64,000 nucleotides of DNA from Microplitis mediator (GCF_029852145.1 NC_079970.1:1426001-1490000); one strand, 5' to 3'. Positions 14,607 through 24,228 are shown, counted from the first letter of the stretch. Notes: generated by a model from the sequence alone, not told the origin. A program made the numbers and translations.

Positions 14607-16823
14607 GATATCATTAGAGTAATGAAGGTATATAATAAAATATATATAAATGGAGGAAAATAAATGAAAAATAAAACTAGTAGAAAATATGGTGGTTATT
14701 TAAAAGCAAACGGTTCCCTTTGAATTTTCCATCTTTCACCACCACACGGAAAATATCCGCGTCTGTGTAACACAAGTTAACACACACTGAACACGTCTGC
14801 GTGTAACTAGTCCATCAGTCTTTCTTTTCCCGCTCATTTCATTTCTTCTGTTGAAGAAAAAACCCCTTGCCGACCCGACCCGAGACGAGACCAGACGAAG
14901 AAAGGATCGTTTCGATGCACTTTTTTATCCGCCACTTTGCTTTTTCTTTATTTATTTCTTTCTTAAAGAGACTTTTTTATTTTTTTATACTTGTGTTCTG
15001 AATCTGATTCCCCTTTATTCTTATTTTCGCGAGTTCATTTTTATTCTTCTATTTCTCAAGTTACAGCGGATGCTAAAACTACTGCTGCAGTAGCGGGAGT
15101 CTCCGGAGTACGAACCAGAACGAGATCCATTGTTTGTACTTGCGTTTGATCTGTCCTGTATCCTTTACTTTGTTGTACCAACTTCACTTTCGACGCGACT
15201 TTTATCTCCTGCACAACTCGACCCACTACTTTTTTATTTTTTGAATCGAAACTTTTTTTTAACATTTTTTTCCTTGTTTATTTTATGTTATAAATATATT
15301 TGTATAGACAAAAGTTATTTTTATTCAACTGCAGGTCATGTTAGTTAAATTATTTCCGGTATTTCCTCTAGAGAGTATTTAAAATTCTTACACACTTTGT
15401 ATCTCATTAAAATACATCAGGGTCTAAATGAATAAAATATATATTATTATCATTATTTTTATTTTTAAATACACTCTTCCTTTAGTTGTTTTTTGTCAGA
15501 AAAATAAATTTAATACTTGCTCACAATTTTTGAACGATACGTCTTGTATGAAAAACTCAAAAATTTAATTTTTGATTATTATTAATTTAACTCAGGCTAT
15601 AACTGGATAAATAATGAGTTTACGAAAATTTTTATTTAAAACAAAGTTGTAGGAAATTTAATTTCCTATAAATTTGTATTGATTATTTTTTTTCGTAGCA
15701 TCGATATTTAAAAAGTTACAGCCGCTCAAAGTTGGAGTAGAATTTTGACTATCAGATAATTATTAATTACATTCAAATGGCTGTAACTCTGTAAATAATA
15801 GATTTATGTCAAATTTTGTCATAAACAATCTTATAGATAATTAAATTTCCTACAAATTTGTATTGATTATATTTTTTCATATCACCAATATTCAAAAAGT
15901 TATGACCGTTTACAAAAATCTCTAATTCAAATTTCAATTTTCCAAACTTTTCTATCTCAGTCACCTTAAAACCGCAATAACTTCCTAAAATATAAATTTT
16001 CGTAAATTTTCACAGAGTACAAATTTATAGACAATTAAATTTCCTTCAAAATTGTATTCTTAGTATTTTTTCATACCATCAATATTTACAGAGTTACAGC
16101 CAATACTCCGAATTTCCCGGGTCAAAAATAAAAACAAAATGAAATTCGGCAAAATATCATAAAGAAAATCTAAAAATATAATTCGATTTAAAGCGAAAAA
16201 TGATTGACAGTTTATTTATACCCAGGTAAGCTTTAACATATATATCCATACATACATAAAGTAGTTTGTTTAATATTTCATTGTTAATTATACTAGTGGG
16301 TGAGTGTATGAATAACGTATGGAGTTGTTATGCCGTTGCTGATGCTAGTCAGCCAGAGAGAAACACTACTTGGTGAATATACAATCAACTATTATGATGC
16401 TAATGCTAAAGTTCGGGCTAACGACCGGATCAATGTTATATTATTTCTATTTACCCGACAACCAAATACACTTAATCCCTTGGAAATCTCTTGATCTACT
16501 TTTAGTAATTACCCGCGGAAATTCAAAAATTCAAAATTCAAAATCAATTTTTTTATAAAAAACTCACCATTACAAGCCTGCTTGAATCCCCCACAGCAAT
16601 CGCCGTGTTTCAGACACGAGTAATGACAGTAACACGGTTTATCTGTGTAGTTATGAAAAATTGGGGCCATCGAGGGTCCAGTCACAGCACAATTGACACC
16701 ATCGCTGGGACAACATCTATTTGATTTATGACAACTGCTAGCCGAGATTGGATTCACGATATTATTTAAAAATACAATAGCAATTACAAATACTAACTCG
16801 AGCAATCCGCTCATTCGATCCAT
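446..16823 (-). CDS. Secreted SMB and thrombospondin type-1 domain protein (partial, 5' exons)
   Basis: Two coding exons are visible: 16823-16568 (ATG at 16823, 85 codons plus one base, donor G|GTGAGT) and 640-446 (acceptor ttacag, 64 codons, donor G|GTAAAA). The phases fit: G plus TT makes a Val codon. Exon 1 encodes a hydrophobic signal peptide (about residues 1-29) and a cysteine-rich somatomedin-B-like domain with CHKSNRCCPSDGVNC and CYCHYSCLKHGDCC. Exon 2 encodes the start of a TSP1 repeat: SEWGHWSACNNKCGRG, a basic stretch, then RRYCYSTQC. SMB followed by TSP1 is the layout of SBSPON-like (RPE-spondin) extracellular-matrix proteins, so a secreted, disulfide-bonded matrix protein is likely. 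The last codon is split and no stop is seen, so the gene continues beyond position 1. The intron (641-16567) is 15.9 kb, contains a probable gene on the other strand, and is full of MITEs. The N-terminal Met could also be the fourth codon (16814). Confidence 0.8.
1220..1516. mobile_element. Foldback MITE with CACGGAGAAA ends
   Basis: Two arms of about 90-100 bp, 1220-1310 and 1425-1516, are inverted copies. The left arm starts CACGGAGAAAAATGTTGG and the right arm ends with its complement, ...TTTTTCTCCGTG. Both arms carry the same inner words (aaacctaccaatttttat, caagttt). No coding capacity. It lies in the large intron of the SMB-TSP1 gene. Confidence 0.7.
1824..2250 (+). CDS. Small putative histone-fold protein, H2B-like
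   Basis: I propose two exons: 1824-1890 (ATG at 1824, 22 codons plus G, donor G|GTATGA) and 1997-2250 (acceptor taccag, stop TAA), giving 106 aa. The middle reads TLSADAQAALSNLLEDVIEN, then EDAKKMAETAGKSKVSIEEI, ending ERAL. The spacing resembles the alpha2-L2-alpha3 part of histone H2B (ISSKAM...NDIFERIA..A..LA......ITSREIQTAV). The N-terminus is Arg/Lys/Ser-rich, as in histone tails. The C-terminus after ERALKKL does not resemble the H2B alphaC helix, so it may be divergent or frameshifted. The gene lies within the 15.9-kb intron of the minus-strand SMB-TSP1 gene. AATAAA-like signals follow near 2320. Splice signals and phase support the model; family membership is inference. A decayed H2B retrocopy or another small histone-fold protein is possible. 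Confidence 0.45.
3390..3773. mobile_element. MITE with CACAGTAAAAAA terminal inverted repeats
   Basis: The left end CACAGTAAAAAACGAATCGT and the right end (complement CACAGTAAAAAAGGATTCGT) form terminal inverted repeats of about 26 bp ending gTCAAAAT. The interior repeats the words TTAACAC and GTGTTAA. The flanks (3340-3389 and 3774-3890) share a TGGCCGATGCTTGGC-type repeat, so the element seems to sit in an older repeat. Confidence 0.65.
3993..4071. repeat. (ATA)n microsatellite
   Basis: About 25 uninterrupted ATA/TAA triplets in noncoding DNA of the large SMB-TSP1 intron. Confidence 0.9.
4072..6232. other. AT-rich intronic stretch without recognised genes
   Basis: No open frame of believable codon use on either strand. 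Short simple repeats (TA runs near 4240, 4515, 4665 and 5920) are the only structure I can point to. It lies inside the SMB-TSP1 intron. Confidence 0.5.
6233..7037. mobile_element. TA-flanked MITE carrying an internal 22-bp tandem array
   Basis: The element starts CACTGTAAAAAAATGGAC and ends ...GATTTTTTACAGTG, with TA directly outside each end (6231-6232 and 7038-7039), as in Tc1/mariner-like elements. Subterminal regions are rich in GGTGTTAAAAT and its complement. About half of the element (6361-6770) is a tandem array. A second copy of the left end begins at 63882. The 220-codon frame across it on the minus strand is a by-product of the array. Confidence 0.75.
6361..6770. repeat. 22-bp minisatellite inside the MITE
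   Basis: The unit is GGTGTAAAATCGGAGTAATA plus TC, with starts at 6361, 6383, 6405 and so on. Variants have AAAGCGG or AAATTGG in place of AAATCGG, or a shortened form ending in AACC. Units differ by several substitutions, so the array is older or less homogenised than the 39-bp array at 26518. Confidence 0.8.
7931..9275. repeat. Two tandem copies of a ~290-bp AT-rich segment, the second split by a MITE
   Basis: The segment beginning AATCAAACTTTTATATAAAA at 7931 recurs from 8228. Its second half, with the marker words GCCGC(C/T)AAAGTCGCGG and CCCGCAGTGATTTGGAAAA, is found at about 8104-8190 and again at about 9172-9260. In the second copy a MITE (8335-9101) separates the halves. Confidence 0.7.
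8335..9101. mobile_element. MITE with GC-rich GGGGAGGGTGGGGCAG ends, TA target duplication
   Basis: The left end reads GGGGAGGGTGGGGCAGAGCG and the right end is its complement (CGCTCTGCCCCACCCTCCCC), flanked by TA at 8333-8334 and 9102-9103. The motif GGGGCAGAGCGGCCCC is repeated at the left end and again inside near 8941. The rest is A/T homopolymer-rich with no transposase. The neighbouring tandem copy gives the uninterrupted site. Confidence 0.75.
9290..15570. other. Large-intron sequence with no convincing gene
   Basis: AT-rich noncoding DNA in the SMB-TSP1 intron. It holds (ATT)n near 12960-13020, (GT)n near 11290, (AAAT)n near 14575-14607 and a TTCGAA-rich inverted stretch at 10540-10920. 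GC-richer islands at 13900-14080 and 15065-15240 contain short open frames, but I could match none to a protein and could not join them by splice signals. They could be regulatory or noncoding exons. Confidence 0.4.
15580..16110. repeat. Repeated ~120-bp family with 'gctgtaact...gtaaattt...acaaatt' units
   Basis: Several diverged units carry GGCTGTAACTC, then gagttTACG, then ACAAATTTxTAG, then TTAAATTTCCTACAAATTT, then AAAAAGTTACAGCCG. Related units occupy 18640-19170 in an RpL10Ab intron. No coding capacity. Confidence 0.6.
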
Positions 16824-18226
16824 TTTTCACCATCAATTTAATTACCGGTCACTTAAAAATTAAATTTTGTTTAAAAAAAGTAATACGGGGAGCGATTGTT
16901 GAACGACTTCTTGATGTAACGAAGTCGTTTGAGAGACTCAACGATACAACAAACTTAAACTGTGACTTCCCGGTGGAGACGATCGTGTGTGTTAAGAACC
17001 CAACGCATTTTAATAGATACCCCCCACTATGTCTTCATCTTTCTTGCTGTTTAATTCTATACATATTTTATGTGTGGATTATTTTTAGTCTTTTAATTAT
17101 TTTGTTTTTTTTTACTGAAATTAAATTTTAAAATTTTTATTTTAAAAAAATATATGGGTATATAAATATATGTAAATTTTTTGAAATAAAAAAATGATTT
17201 GTTATATTTTATATTTAATTGATAATTATGTGGGATAAGAGCGAAATTGTCTCATTAGTTTTGATAATAATAATAATTGTAATTAGTGAGAAAAGTAATT
17301 AATTTAAGGATAAATAAAATGAATATTTAAAGTTCTTAATATGAATTGTCAGCAGTAAATACTCGGAATAGAAATACGAGTCATCGTACATGTGTCGGAA
17401 CAAGAGACGGGACTAGGGGCCGAGAAAAAGATCTGGGGGAGGGGTGGGTGGAAACGTGAGAAAGTGATTAAACAGAGAAAACCCGAGGTGGCACACAAGC
17501 AGTTTCCGCGTCCTGGAAGTTCATTTCTTGGACAGGCTCTGACGTACGTCGCACCAGCGAATTTAATTACTGTGCATTATTAATTAACGGACTTTTAATT
17601 TATAATTAAGTTACTGTTATCAAGTGTTAAACTGAGCTGTCATATTTTATTTTTTTACTAAAAATTAATTAGTAAATATTTTGATAATCAATAGAAAAAT
17701 ATCGGAAGTTAATTAATGGAAAATTTCGTATGAACTATTAATTTAAATTTTAATTAAAAATAAATTATGATTTTAATAGAAAAATTTTAGGATTTAAAAA
17801 ACGAATCATTTAAATATTTAAATTTTTTTTATAAAAGAGCGCGAAATTCAAATTTTGATTTTAAGAAAGTGAATAAAATTTATAATTAAAGTGAAAATAA
17901 AAATTCGAAGAAAATTAAACCGAAGTTTGAGCAAAACTAAAATTAATAGAGAATTAAATCCATAATTATAATTAAAATAATTAATTAGCTTTAATTAAAA
18001 TTCAGTCGGTTATAAATAAAATATTTTTGAATTATTTTTTATTAAATAATTTGACTATAAATTATAATTTATTATGATACTAACTTATAATATAAAAGGT
18101 TTAGAATATAAATATACTGTACAATTATTTTTAAAATTAAGTTTTTATTGATTTGAATATTAAAATGCTAACGAGATGGACAATGTCGGCATTTACTGAT
18201 AATAATTTTAATAAATCGAATCAAAA
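16824..18226. other. Intergenic region between SMB-TSP1 5' end and RpL10Ab 3' end
   Basis: Mostly AT-rich. GC-richer DNA at 16880-17000 lies just upstream of the SMB-TSP1 start and probably holds its promoter. A second GC-rich patch at 17380-17570 has a 63-codon open frame with no similarity I can name; a regulatory or noncoding exon role is equally possible. The rest (17580-18226) is simple AT-rich DNA. Confidence 0.4.
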
Positions 18227-21029
18227 TTAGTACAATCGTTGAGGTGGACCCATTGAGGATTTGATGTGGAGAGAACGGACGTTCTGCCAGTGCTTCTTCA
18301 ACAAAGACACGAGGAAGTTTATTGACAAGTGCACGTTCTGTACCAACTCATCGGGGGTCATCTCCACGTGGCCTACGGCGACAGACAGGCAGAGTACCTT
18401 CTTCATCTGGAACTTGATGGTGGCTTTGACTTCGTCGATCTTTGCCATCATCGATTCCTGATGAGACAAAAGCCCAGGAAATTTACCTGCCTTGTTCAAA
18501 CCGGGACCAAGTAAACGTGGGATTTGTTTGATCAGAGACTCACTGGCCAAGAACGCGTCGTATTTTTTTGCTGCAACCAAAAAATAAATCGAATTAGATT
18601 TAAATTTTCTCAAAACTCATCCTTCAAGATCTTACTCCATTTACTGACATTCAAACGGCTGTAACTCAAAAAATAATGACTTTACGCAAAATTTATCTCA
18701 ATACAAATTTGTAGAGAATTAAATTTCCTACAAATTTGTATTTCTTAAAAATTGTCGTAACTTAAATATTTAAAAAGTTACAGCCGTTCCAAGTTCAATC
18801 AATAAAATTTAAACTCCAGATGTTTCAGTAATTAAAGAAATTACATTAAACCGGCTGTAACTTTAAAAGTAATGAGTTTACGTAAATTTTCAATCAGTAC
18901 AAATTTCTTGAGAATTAAATTTCCTAAAAATTTCATCTCATAAAAATTTCCGTAACTTCAATATTTAAAAAGTTACAACCGCTTTAAGTTCCATCGATAA
19001 AATACAAACTCCAGGCATTTCAATAATTACATTAAAGCGGCTGTAACTTGAAAAGTAATGAGTTTACGTAAATTTTCAATCAGTACAAAATTCTAGAGAA
19101 TGAAATTTCCTTAAAATTTGATCTGATAAAAATTTCCGTAACTTCAATATTTAAGAAGTTAGAGCCTGTCCACCCACTAAAAATCTATTTCAATTAAAAT
19201 TCATCAGTACATTGGTAATTAAAATATTAATTGCCAATTACAAACAATCATTTAATTTAATAGATCAACTGTTTCAACACTGATTGAGGTACATTGCTAT
19301 TTAAAACACAACGTCCGCACCCAGTGAAGATTTTTGCTCTCCTTCACATTGACAACTTAAATCATCATTGAGAAAACGAATTAAGTGCTTTTAGGAAGGT
19401 ATCAATTTTTTAAAAATAATTAATAATTACCTAGTTTCTTGACGAGCTTTTTGTTCTTGTTAAGCTTCTTAAGAGCCTCAGCGTCCATGAAAGGAACATT
19501 GTTGGCCTTAGCTTCGTCACAATGCTGCTGGTCTCCAAGAACGCATACCTGCATCTTTGGTCTTGGAATATTCTTCAATCTAATTAAAAAAAAAAAAACA
19601 ATTACACATTAATGCGAGCTCTACCACTCGAATAAGTAATCAAATCAATGGATAAATATCAGTGCAGGATGTAACATCAATAAATTCAGTTAATACATGC
19701 AAAGTAGTCATCATTGAGTTTGAAAAAAAAATCTTTAGATTTAAATATCGTAAGTCTGAGTGTGAACTTACCACAAGGATCATTATGATCCTGTGTAATT
19801 GATAATTATAATAATTATTAAATAACGGTGATATTAAAATTAATTAAAATATTAATAAAACCTCCCCAGTTGTTTTAAGACCCTGGGTACAGGTCCGCCG
19901 AGAAGACTCTCGGCTTCCTGACGTAACATGAGCCAATCTTTTCAATTAATCGATTAGTTATTGAATTTACGTTCAAGTTATGAGTGAAAATGATTTGATA
20001 AAACAAGAGATTGAAAAGAATGACTCAAAGTCAGGTGAACACATACTTGACGGTGCCTGAGAAACGTTTGTCTTTCTGCGGGTCGTAGTTCTTCAATCCA
20101 ATTTGGAGCTCAACGGTCTCCAAAAATTTACGTTTCTTTTCCTGCGAGCTTGTGATTACTCCATTTACGCAGTCATAAAGAGCATCACGCGATACTTTAG
20201 ACCTGAAAGTTTAATTTCAATTGTTAATTACTGGAAATTAGGAGAATATTCATTTTAAATTCAAATCCGAGGAAAAATTCCACGTGGCGGGAAAGTAAAA
20301 AATTTAAAAAAGCTAAAAGAATTAATTTTATACTGGAAATTAGGAGAATATTCATTTTGAATTCAAATTCGAGGAAAAATTCCACGTGGCGGGAAAGTAA
20401 AAAATTTAAAAAAGCTAAAGAATTAATTTTATACACATGTATGTGGGGTATATATTTAATAAATATCAGAATTTATAAAAAATTTAGTACTTTTTAATAT
20501 ATAGTGCTCATATATATTTTTTATAGGAAACTAGTGCGCAAAATTTAAAAAAGGAAACAACATGGCGAGCACGGGAATTAAATTTCGGAGGTTAGAATTC
20601 AAATATATGGAGATATTTATAGAAATATATAAATATGTAGTTTATTAATTAGAAAATTAATTAATTAATAGATATTTCGTAAAATTGATGGTGGAAAAAA
20701 TAATTCTTGGAATAAAAAAAATTCCACGTGATCGAAGCAGATAAAATTTTAAAATTTTAAATAAAAAAAGAAAAATTAAATAAATTGTTTAGTTTTGTAA
20801 TTAGTAGATTTTTTGCAATTAATTTGAATTAAAATTTAGGAAATAAAACTGGGGGATAAAAAGCCACATGGCGGAGCGAAATTTAAAAAAACCATAAGTT
20901 GTTAAATTTCGATAAATATTCAAAAATATATATACAAATATGTAGTTAAATAACAAAAAAATGAATTAATGATGATAAATATTAAAAAAATATAAGGATT
21001 GTTTAAAAATTAATGGATACTTACGTCAT
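18227..21029 (-). CDS. RpL10Ab: 60S ribosomal protein L10a (uL1)
   Basis: This is a structural protein of the large ribosomal subunit, the L1-stalk protein uL1. Four exons give exactly 217 codons plus stop, the usual length of animal L10a: 21029-21025 (ATGAC), 20202-20047, 19579-19431 and 18570-18227. All joins are GT-AG and in phase. The first exon carries only Met and two bases of Thr. The protein starts MTSKVSRDALYDCVNGVI, includes KNIPRPKMQVCVLGDQQHCD in the middle and LLGPGLNKAGKFP further on, and ends SSMGPPQRLY, all hallmark segments. Its ATG faces the Ebp2 ATG 334 bp away, so a bidirectional promoter is likely. Pyrimidine-rich TCTTTC upstream (about 21088-21096 on this strand) could be the TCT initiator typical of ribosomal protein genes. 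Intron 1 holds two CACGTGGCGGGAAA motifs; the intron between exons 3 and 4 holds AT-rich repeats. I am sure of the identity. Confidence 0.96.
18640..19170. repeat. AT-rich repeat units in RpL10Ab intron 3
   Basis: At least three diverged units share CGGCTGTAACT, TGAGTTTACGTAAATTTTCA, CAGTACAAA and ATTTAAAAAGTTACA. They belong to the family seen at 15580-16110. Units are about 170-185 bp apart. Confidence 0.6.
19656..19718 (-). ncRNA. Candidate C/D box snoRNA in an RpL10Ab intron
   Basis: Read on the minus strand, the intron between exons 2 and 3 has ATGATGA (C box, 19714-19708), CTGA (D', 19689-19686), TTGATGT (C'-like, 19680-19674) and CTGA (D, 19662-19659) in the right order and spacing. 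Ribosomal protein introns commonly host such RNAs. The terminal stem is weak (TCAAA against TTTGA with an internal bulge) and I have no guide target, so this is tentative. Confidence 0.3.
20229..20436. repeat. Two tandem ~103-bp copies in RpL10Ab intron 1
   Basis: The segment TACTGGAAATTAGGAGAATA...AAAAAAGCTAAA(A)GAATTAATTTTATA is present twice, with only a few differences. Each copy carries one CACGTGGCGGGAAA motif. Confidence 0.85.
20281..20396. promoter_or_regulatory. Paired E-box/E2F-like composite motifs
   Basis: CACGTGGCGGGAAA occurs at 20281-20294 and 20383-20396. CACGTG is the Myc/Max E-box and GGCGGGAAA matches the E2F consensus. Position in the first intron of a ribosomal protein gene fits growth control. 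The sites lie in a tandem duplication, so the doubling may be passive. Confidence 0.35.
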
Positions 21030-21363
21030 GTTTGTCGGAACGAAGACCGTCAGAAGACACGATCCAACTTTCTCGACGGCCCAACTACGAAAGAAAGATC
21101 TGGTGCAAATGGAGGAGCTCCTTCTCTGGAATATTCTCCTCCCCCTTCTCCTCTCGCAATTCAAAAATTAGATCCCAGTCCAGCCACGGCGCTCACAAAT
21201 TTCCAAGTTCGAGTTCTCTCGCGACTCCCTAGATGTCGCGAGCGGAAAATTTTTACCGAGCGAAATAAATAAATAACTTTGATCTGAAACGTGAATTTGA
21301 TTGATCGAGTACTTGGTGATATTGTATATTAATTTATATAAATTTAATTAAAATAAAATAAAA
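21030..21363. promoter_or_regulatory. Head-to-head spacer, probable bidirectional RpL10Ab/Ebp2 promoter
   Basis: Only 334 bp separate the two start codons. The stretch is GC-richer than its surroundings and contains both 5' leaders. A pyrimidine-rich TCTTTC on the minus strand and the ACTTTGATCTGAAACG segment near 21276-21292 are notable. Partial copies of the same sequence lie at 24229-24345, 25946-25996 and 30405-30491, in front of Ebp2 copy 2. Confidence 0.6.
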
Positions 21364-21633
21364 ATGAAGAGAAAGTCAAGTCACATTGAAGAAGAAGCAG
21401 AAGAATTCGATTCCGAAGTTGATTCCGAGGAAGAGGTAAAATGACTTGATAATTTATTTTCTTTTAAAAGATTCATTTAATTTCTAACCTTGATTATTGT
21501 CACGTGTTTTACAGCTACAGGATGCATTTGCTAAAGGATTAATAAAACCAGGACTAAACAAAGTCATCGAACAGGAAACTAGAAAAAAAAATAATGACAC
21601 CGTAAGTTTTAAAAATTTTTTTAATTAAAAATC

Positions 21634-21837
21634 ATGATACTGAAGTTAGTAGACGTCTGACAGTTTTTGAAATTTTTTAAAAACGATTGACTATAAAAAA
21701 AAAAATATTTTGAAAAATTGCACCTATAGTTTATTAAATGTTCTACATGTGTATATTTTTAGCTTTCTTTTTTTTGTGATTTATTTATTGAAAAAAAAAA
21801 TCCGAAAATTTGGAACTGTCCGCTAACTTCAGGATCG
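21634..21837. mobile_element. MITE, TGATACTGAAGTTAGCAGAC family (copy in Ebp2-1 intron 2)
   Basis: Inverted ends ATGATACTGAAGTTAG and ...CTAACTTCAGGATCG, with the core words ACATGTGTATATTTTTAG and TTGCACCTATAG shared with the other copies. Confidence 0.7.
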
Positions 21838-21862
21838 TTAAAAATCGATATGAGTGAATGTA

Positions 21863-22062
21863 ATGATCCAGAAGTTAGCAGACAACAATTTTTGGATTTT
21901 TTTTTCACCAAATCAATTGCAAAAAAAAAAAAACTAAAAAAATGCACATGTAGAAAATCAAAAAATCGACAAGTGCCATTTTTCAAAATATTTTTTTTTT
22001 TATAATTTATCATTTTTTTTAAATTCCAAAAGTTATTTGACGTTTGCTAACTTCAGTATCAT
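21863..22062. mobile_element. MITE of the same family with 9-bp target duplication
   Basis: Ends ATGATCCAGAAGTTAGCAGA and ...AACTTCAGTATCAT are flanked by GTGAATGTA on both sides (21854-21862 and 22063-22071). It is inserted into a member of a second MITE family (GTGAATGTAGCAGACATCAG). Confidence 0.75.
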
Positions 22063-22275
22063 GTGAATGTAGCAGACATCAGACAAATTTTAAATTACAA
22101 ATAAATGAATTAAAATATTTTTAATTTTAAAATAAAAAAAATGCACATACTCATTTTCAAATTCTACTGATGTGCATTTTTTAAATTTTAGTTCATTTTC
22201 ATTTAGTTCACTTATTTCAAAATCTTATTGATTTACAATTGTCTGCTACATTCAAACTCACGAGTGTGAATGTAG
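22063..22275. mobile_element. Second MITE family, GTGAATGTAGCAGACATCAG ends
   Basis: Left end GTGAATGTAGCAGACATCAG and right end with the complement, TTGTCTGCTACATTCA, around 22238-22256. The core has ATGCACATAC and GTGCATTTTTT in inverted order. Related elements recur in copy 2 (30976-31385). Confidence 0.6.
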
Positions 22276-22610
22276 ATGATCCTGAAATTAGCAGACAATT
22301 CAAAACTTTTGGATTTTATTTTAACGATTAAATTTGATGAAAAAAAAAAACTAAAAGTATGCACAGGTAGAAAATTTAAAAAACTATAAGTGCAATTTGT
22401 TGATGACAAAGTTAGTAGACATTTAACAACATTTTGATTATTTTTAACAAATAAATAAATATTAAAAAAAATATTTTTAAAAATTGCACGTATAGTTTAT
22501 TTAATTTTGGACATGTGCATTTTTTTAGAAATATGTATTTTTTATTATTTATCTATTTAAAAAAATTTATTTAAATTTCAAATGTCTGCTAACTTTACTG
22601 TCATAATTTT
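22276..22610. mobile_element. Composite of MITE fragments in Ebp2-1 intron 2
   Basis: It starts with ATGATCCTGAAATTAGCAGA, then has an inner inverted pair GATGACAAAGTTAGTAGACA and TGTCTGCTAACTTTACTGTC. This looks like one element interrupted by a relative. Confidence 0.5.
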
Positions 22611-23467
22611 TTGAAATATTTTTTTATTTTCAATTTTTCGCTTAAAAAAAATCCAAAAATTATTAGACGTCGGCCAAATTCAGTGCCATGAATGTAGCAG
22701 ACATCAGACATTAAAATTATAAATAAATAGAGTGAATAATTAAAAAAAAAAAATTTTGAAAAATGCACTTATTGATTTCAAAATTTTTTAAATGCGCATT
22801 TTTTAAAAATTTCATTTTATTAATTACTTACTCTATGTATTAATAATTTCAAATTTGTCTGGTGTCTGCTACATTCACACTCATTTCAAACTCATAAATT
22901 TATGGTAATTATTTTTATTAATGTGATGATTTATTTCAGGAATTAATGAAGCAGATATTGAAAGAAATAAAATTAGATTTACCATGGCTAGAAACACTGG
23001 ATGTCGTAAACGCGCCGGCGCCATTGGCACCAGAATTAGCCCTACAAATGTACGAGCAAGAAGAGCGACGTGCTAAGCAACTGCAGGGAAACAGAAAATT
23101 GCAGCAGCTTAAACCAACTGAAGACCCGGTTATCAACGACTTCAAAAGAGAGACGATGTTCCATCGACAGGCTCAGGCTGCCGTCATGTTCTCTATACCC
23201 AGGCTCAAAAATATGGGAATCCCTACAGTGAGACCCGAAGACTACTACGCGGAAATGGCCAAAGTTGACGAGCACATGCAGAAAATCCGGCAGGGCCTGC
23301 AGATCAAGGAGCAGGCAGTCGCCCGCTCGGAAAAAGTCCGACAGCTGAGACAGCAACGGAAAGTCGGCAAGCAAATGCAAATAGAAGCGACTCTCAAAAA
23401 ACACGCGGAAAAAAAACAAATGCTCGATGAGGTGAAGAAATTCCGTAAGGGAGTTCGCAAGGACCTG

Positions 23468-24035
23468 AGGGTGAGCTAGGGATAGGCAAATGGAAAAAAT
23501 ATATCGTATCGATATTTTTAGACAATATCGATATATGCAGAGTAAAAAATATCGATATATCGATACATTTACTTTCAGGAGCGCGATTACCAAAAATATT
23601 GTTAAAATATTCAAATGTGAAAAGACATTTGGTACTTTTGTAAGTTTTGCTTATTAATAAAATACATATTTAAGTATTATTATTACAATAAACATAAAAT
23701 TATTCGTCAACTTAAAAATTTAAACAATTGTTTTTTACTCAAACCAATATTCATCTGATATAGACATCAGAAGCACTCTTTCCTTGATATCCTCTCCGGT
23801 TAGTCTGCTTCTATTATCCGGTACAACTAAGTTGACAGCCGAAGAAAGTCTTTCAGACGATACTGAGGAAGCTTGGTTGATTAAATACTTTATCGCAATT
23901 TCAGAGAGGACCGGCGTAAAATGCCGACAATCCACCCAGTATTCTACAGGGTCTGATTTTCTTTCTATTAGTAGTTGGTCCAGATACTGTTTAAGTTCAT
24001 TAGGAACACTTCCAGAACTTCTGCTCTATTTGTGC
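23468..24035 (-). mobile_element. hAT transposon fragment with transposase C-terminus
   Basis: On the minus strand, 24010-23735 encodes ELKQYLDQLLIERKSDPVEY, then RHFTPVLSEIAIKYL, SSVSSERLSSAVNLV and NRSRLTGEDIKERVLL, ending YWFE and stop. This is the C-terminal hAT dimerisation domain (family pattern: DP..YW, LS..A..YL, SSERLFS, R.RL, L). Upstream the frame is broken by stops, so only the tail of the gene remains. The outer end, TAGGGATAGGCAAATGG at 23477, resembles a hAT terminal repeat and abuts the truncated Ebp2 exon. Inverted TATCGATA words follow at 23500-23565. Confidence 0.8.
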
Positions 24036-24228
24036 TGAGGGATACGAGTTTTTCATGTCTACACCAAATTGATGATTCACTAGGTTCTGATGCTGCTTGA
24101 ATTGGCCTTAAATCCGGAGAACGCTGTCCTCTACATTTGTGCTCCGTGCAAATATCATTGCTTATTTTTGTGATAGCATGTGACACGGCAATTGAACACG
24201 TAAAATATTGCAAATGCAATTGCAATAG

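Larger units (their letters stand above)
21364..23479 (+). pseudogene. Ebp2: Ebp2 copy 1, C-terminally truncated
   Basis: Three exons, 21364-21435, 21515-21601 and 22940-23479, keep an open frame of 232 codons nearly identical to copy 2 (30492-32252) through the residues RKDL (229). The frame then leaves the family: three foreign residues (RVS) and TAG, followed at once by AGGGATAGGCAAATGG, which looks like a hAT transposon end. The missing part is the last 94 residues, the Lys/Arg-rich tail. Intron 2 (21602-22939) is swollen by MITEs compared with copy 2. No frameshifts are present, so a shortened protein could still be made from the intact promoter. I call it a truncated duplicate rather than a functional rRNA-processing factor. 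Confidence 0.8.

Noticed and set aside
15056..15265. GC-richer minus-strand frames as a further SMB-TSP1 exon
   Set aside because: No thrombospondin or SMB pattern. The exon at 446-640 already joins exon 1 in phase and continues the protein correctly.
23042..23614. Minus-strand frames opposite Ebp2 copy 1 (and 31542-32101 opposite copy 2)
   Set aside because: They are antisense shadows of the conserved EBP2 coding exons.
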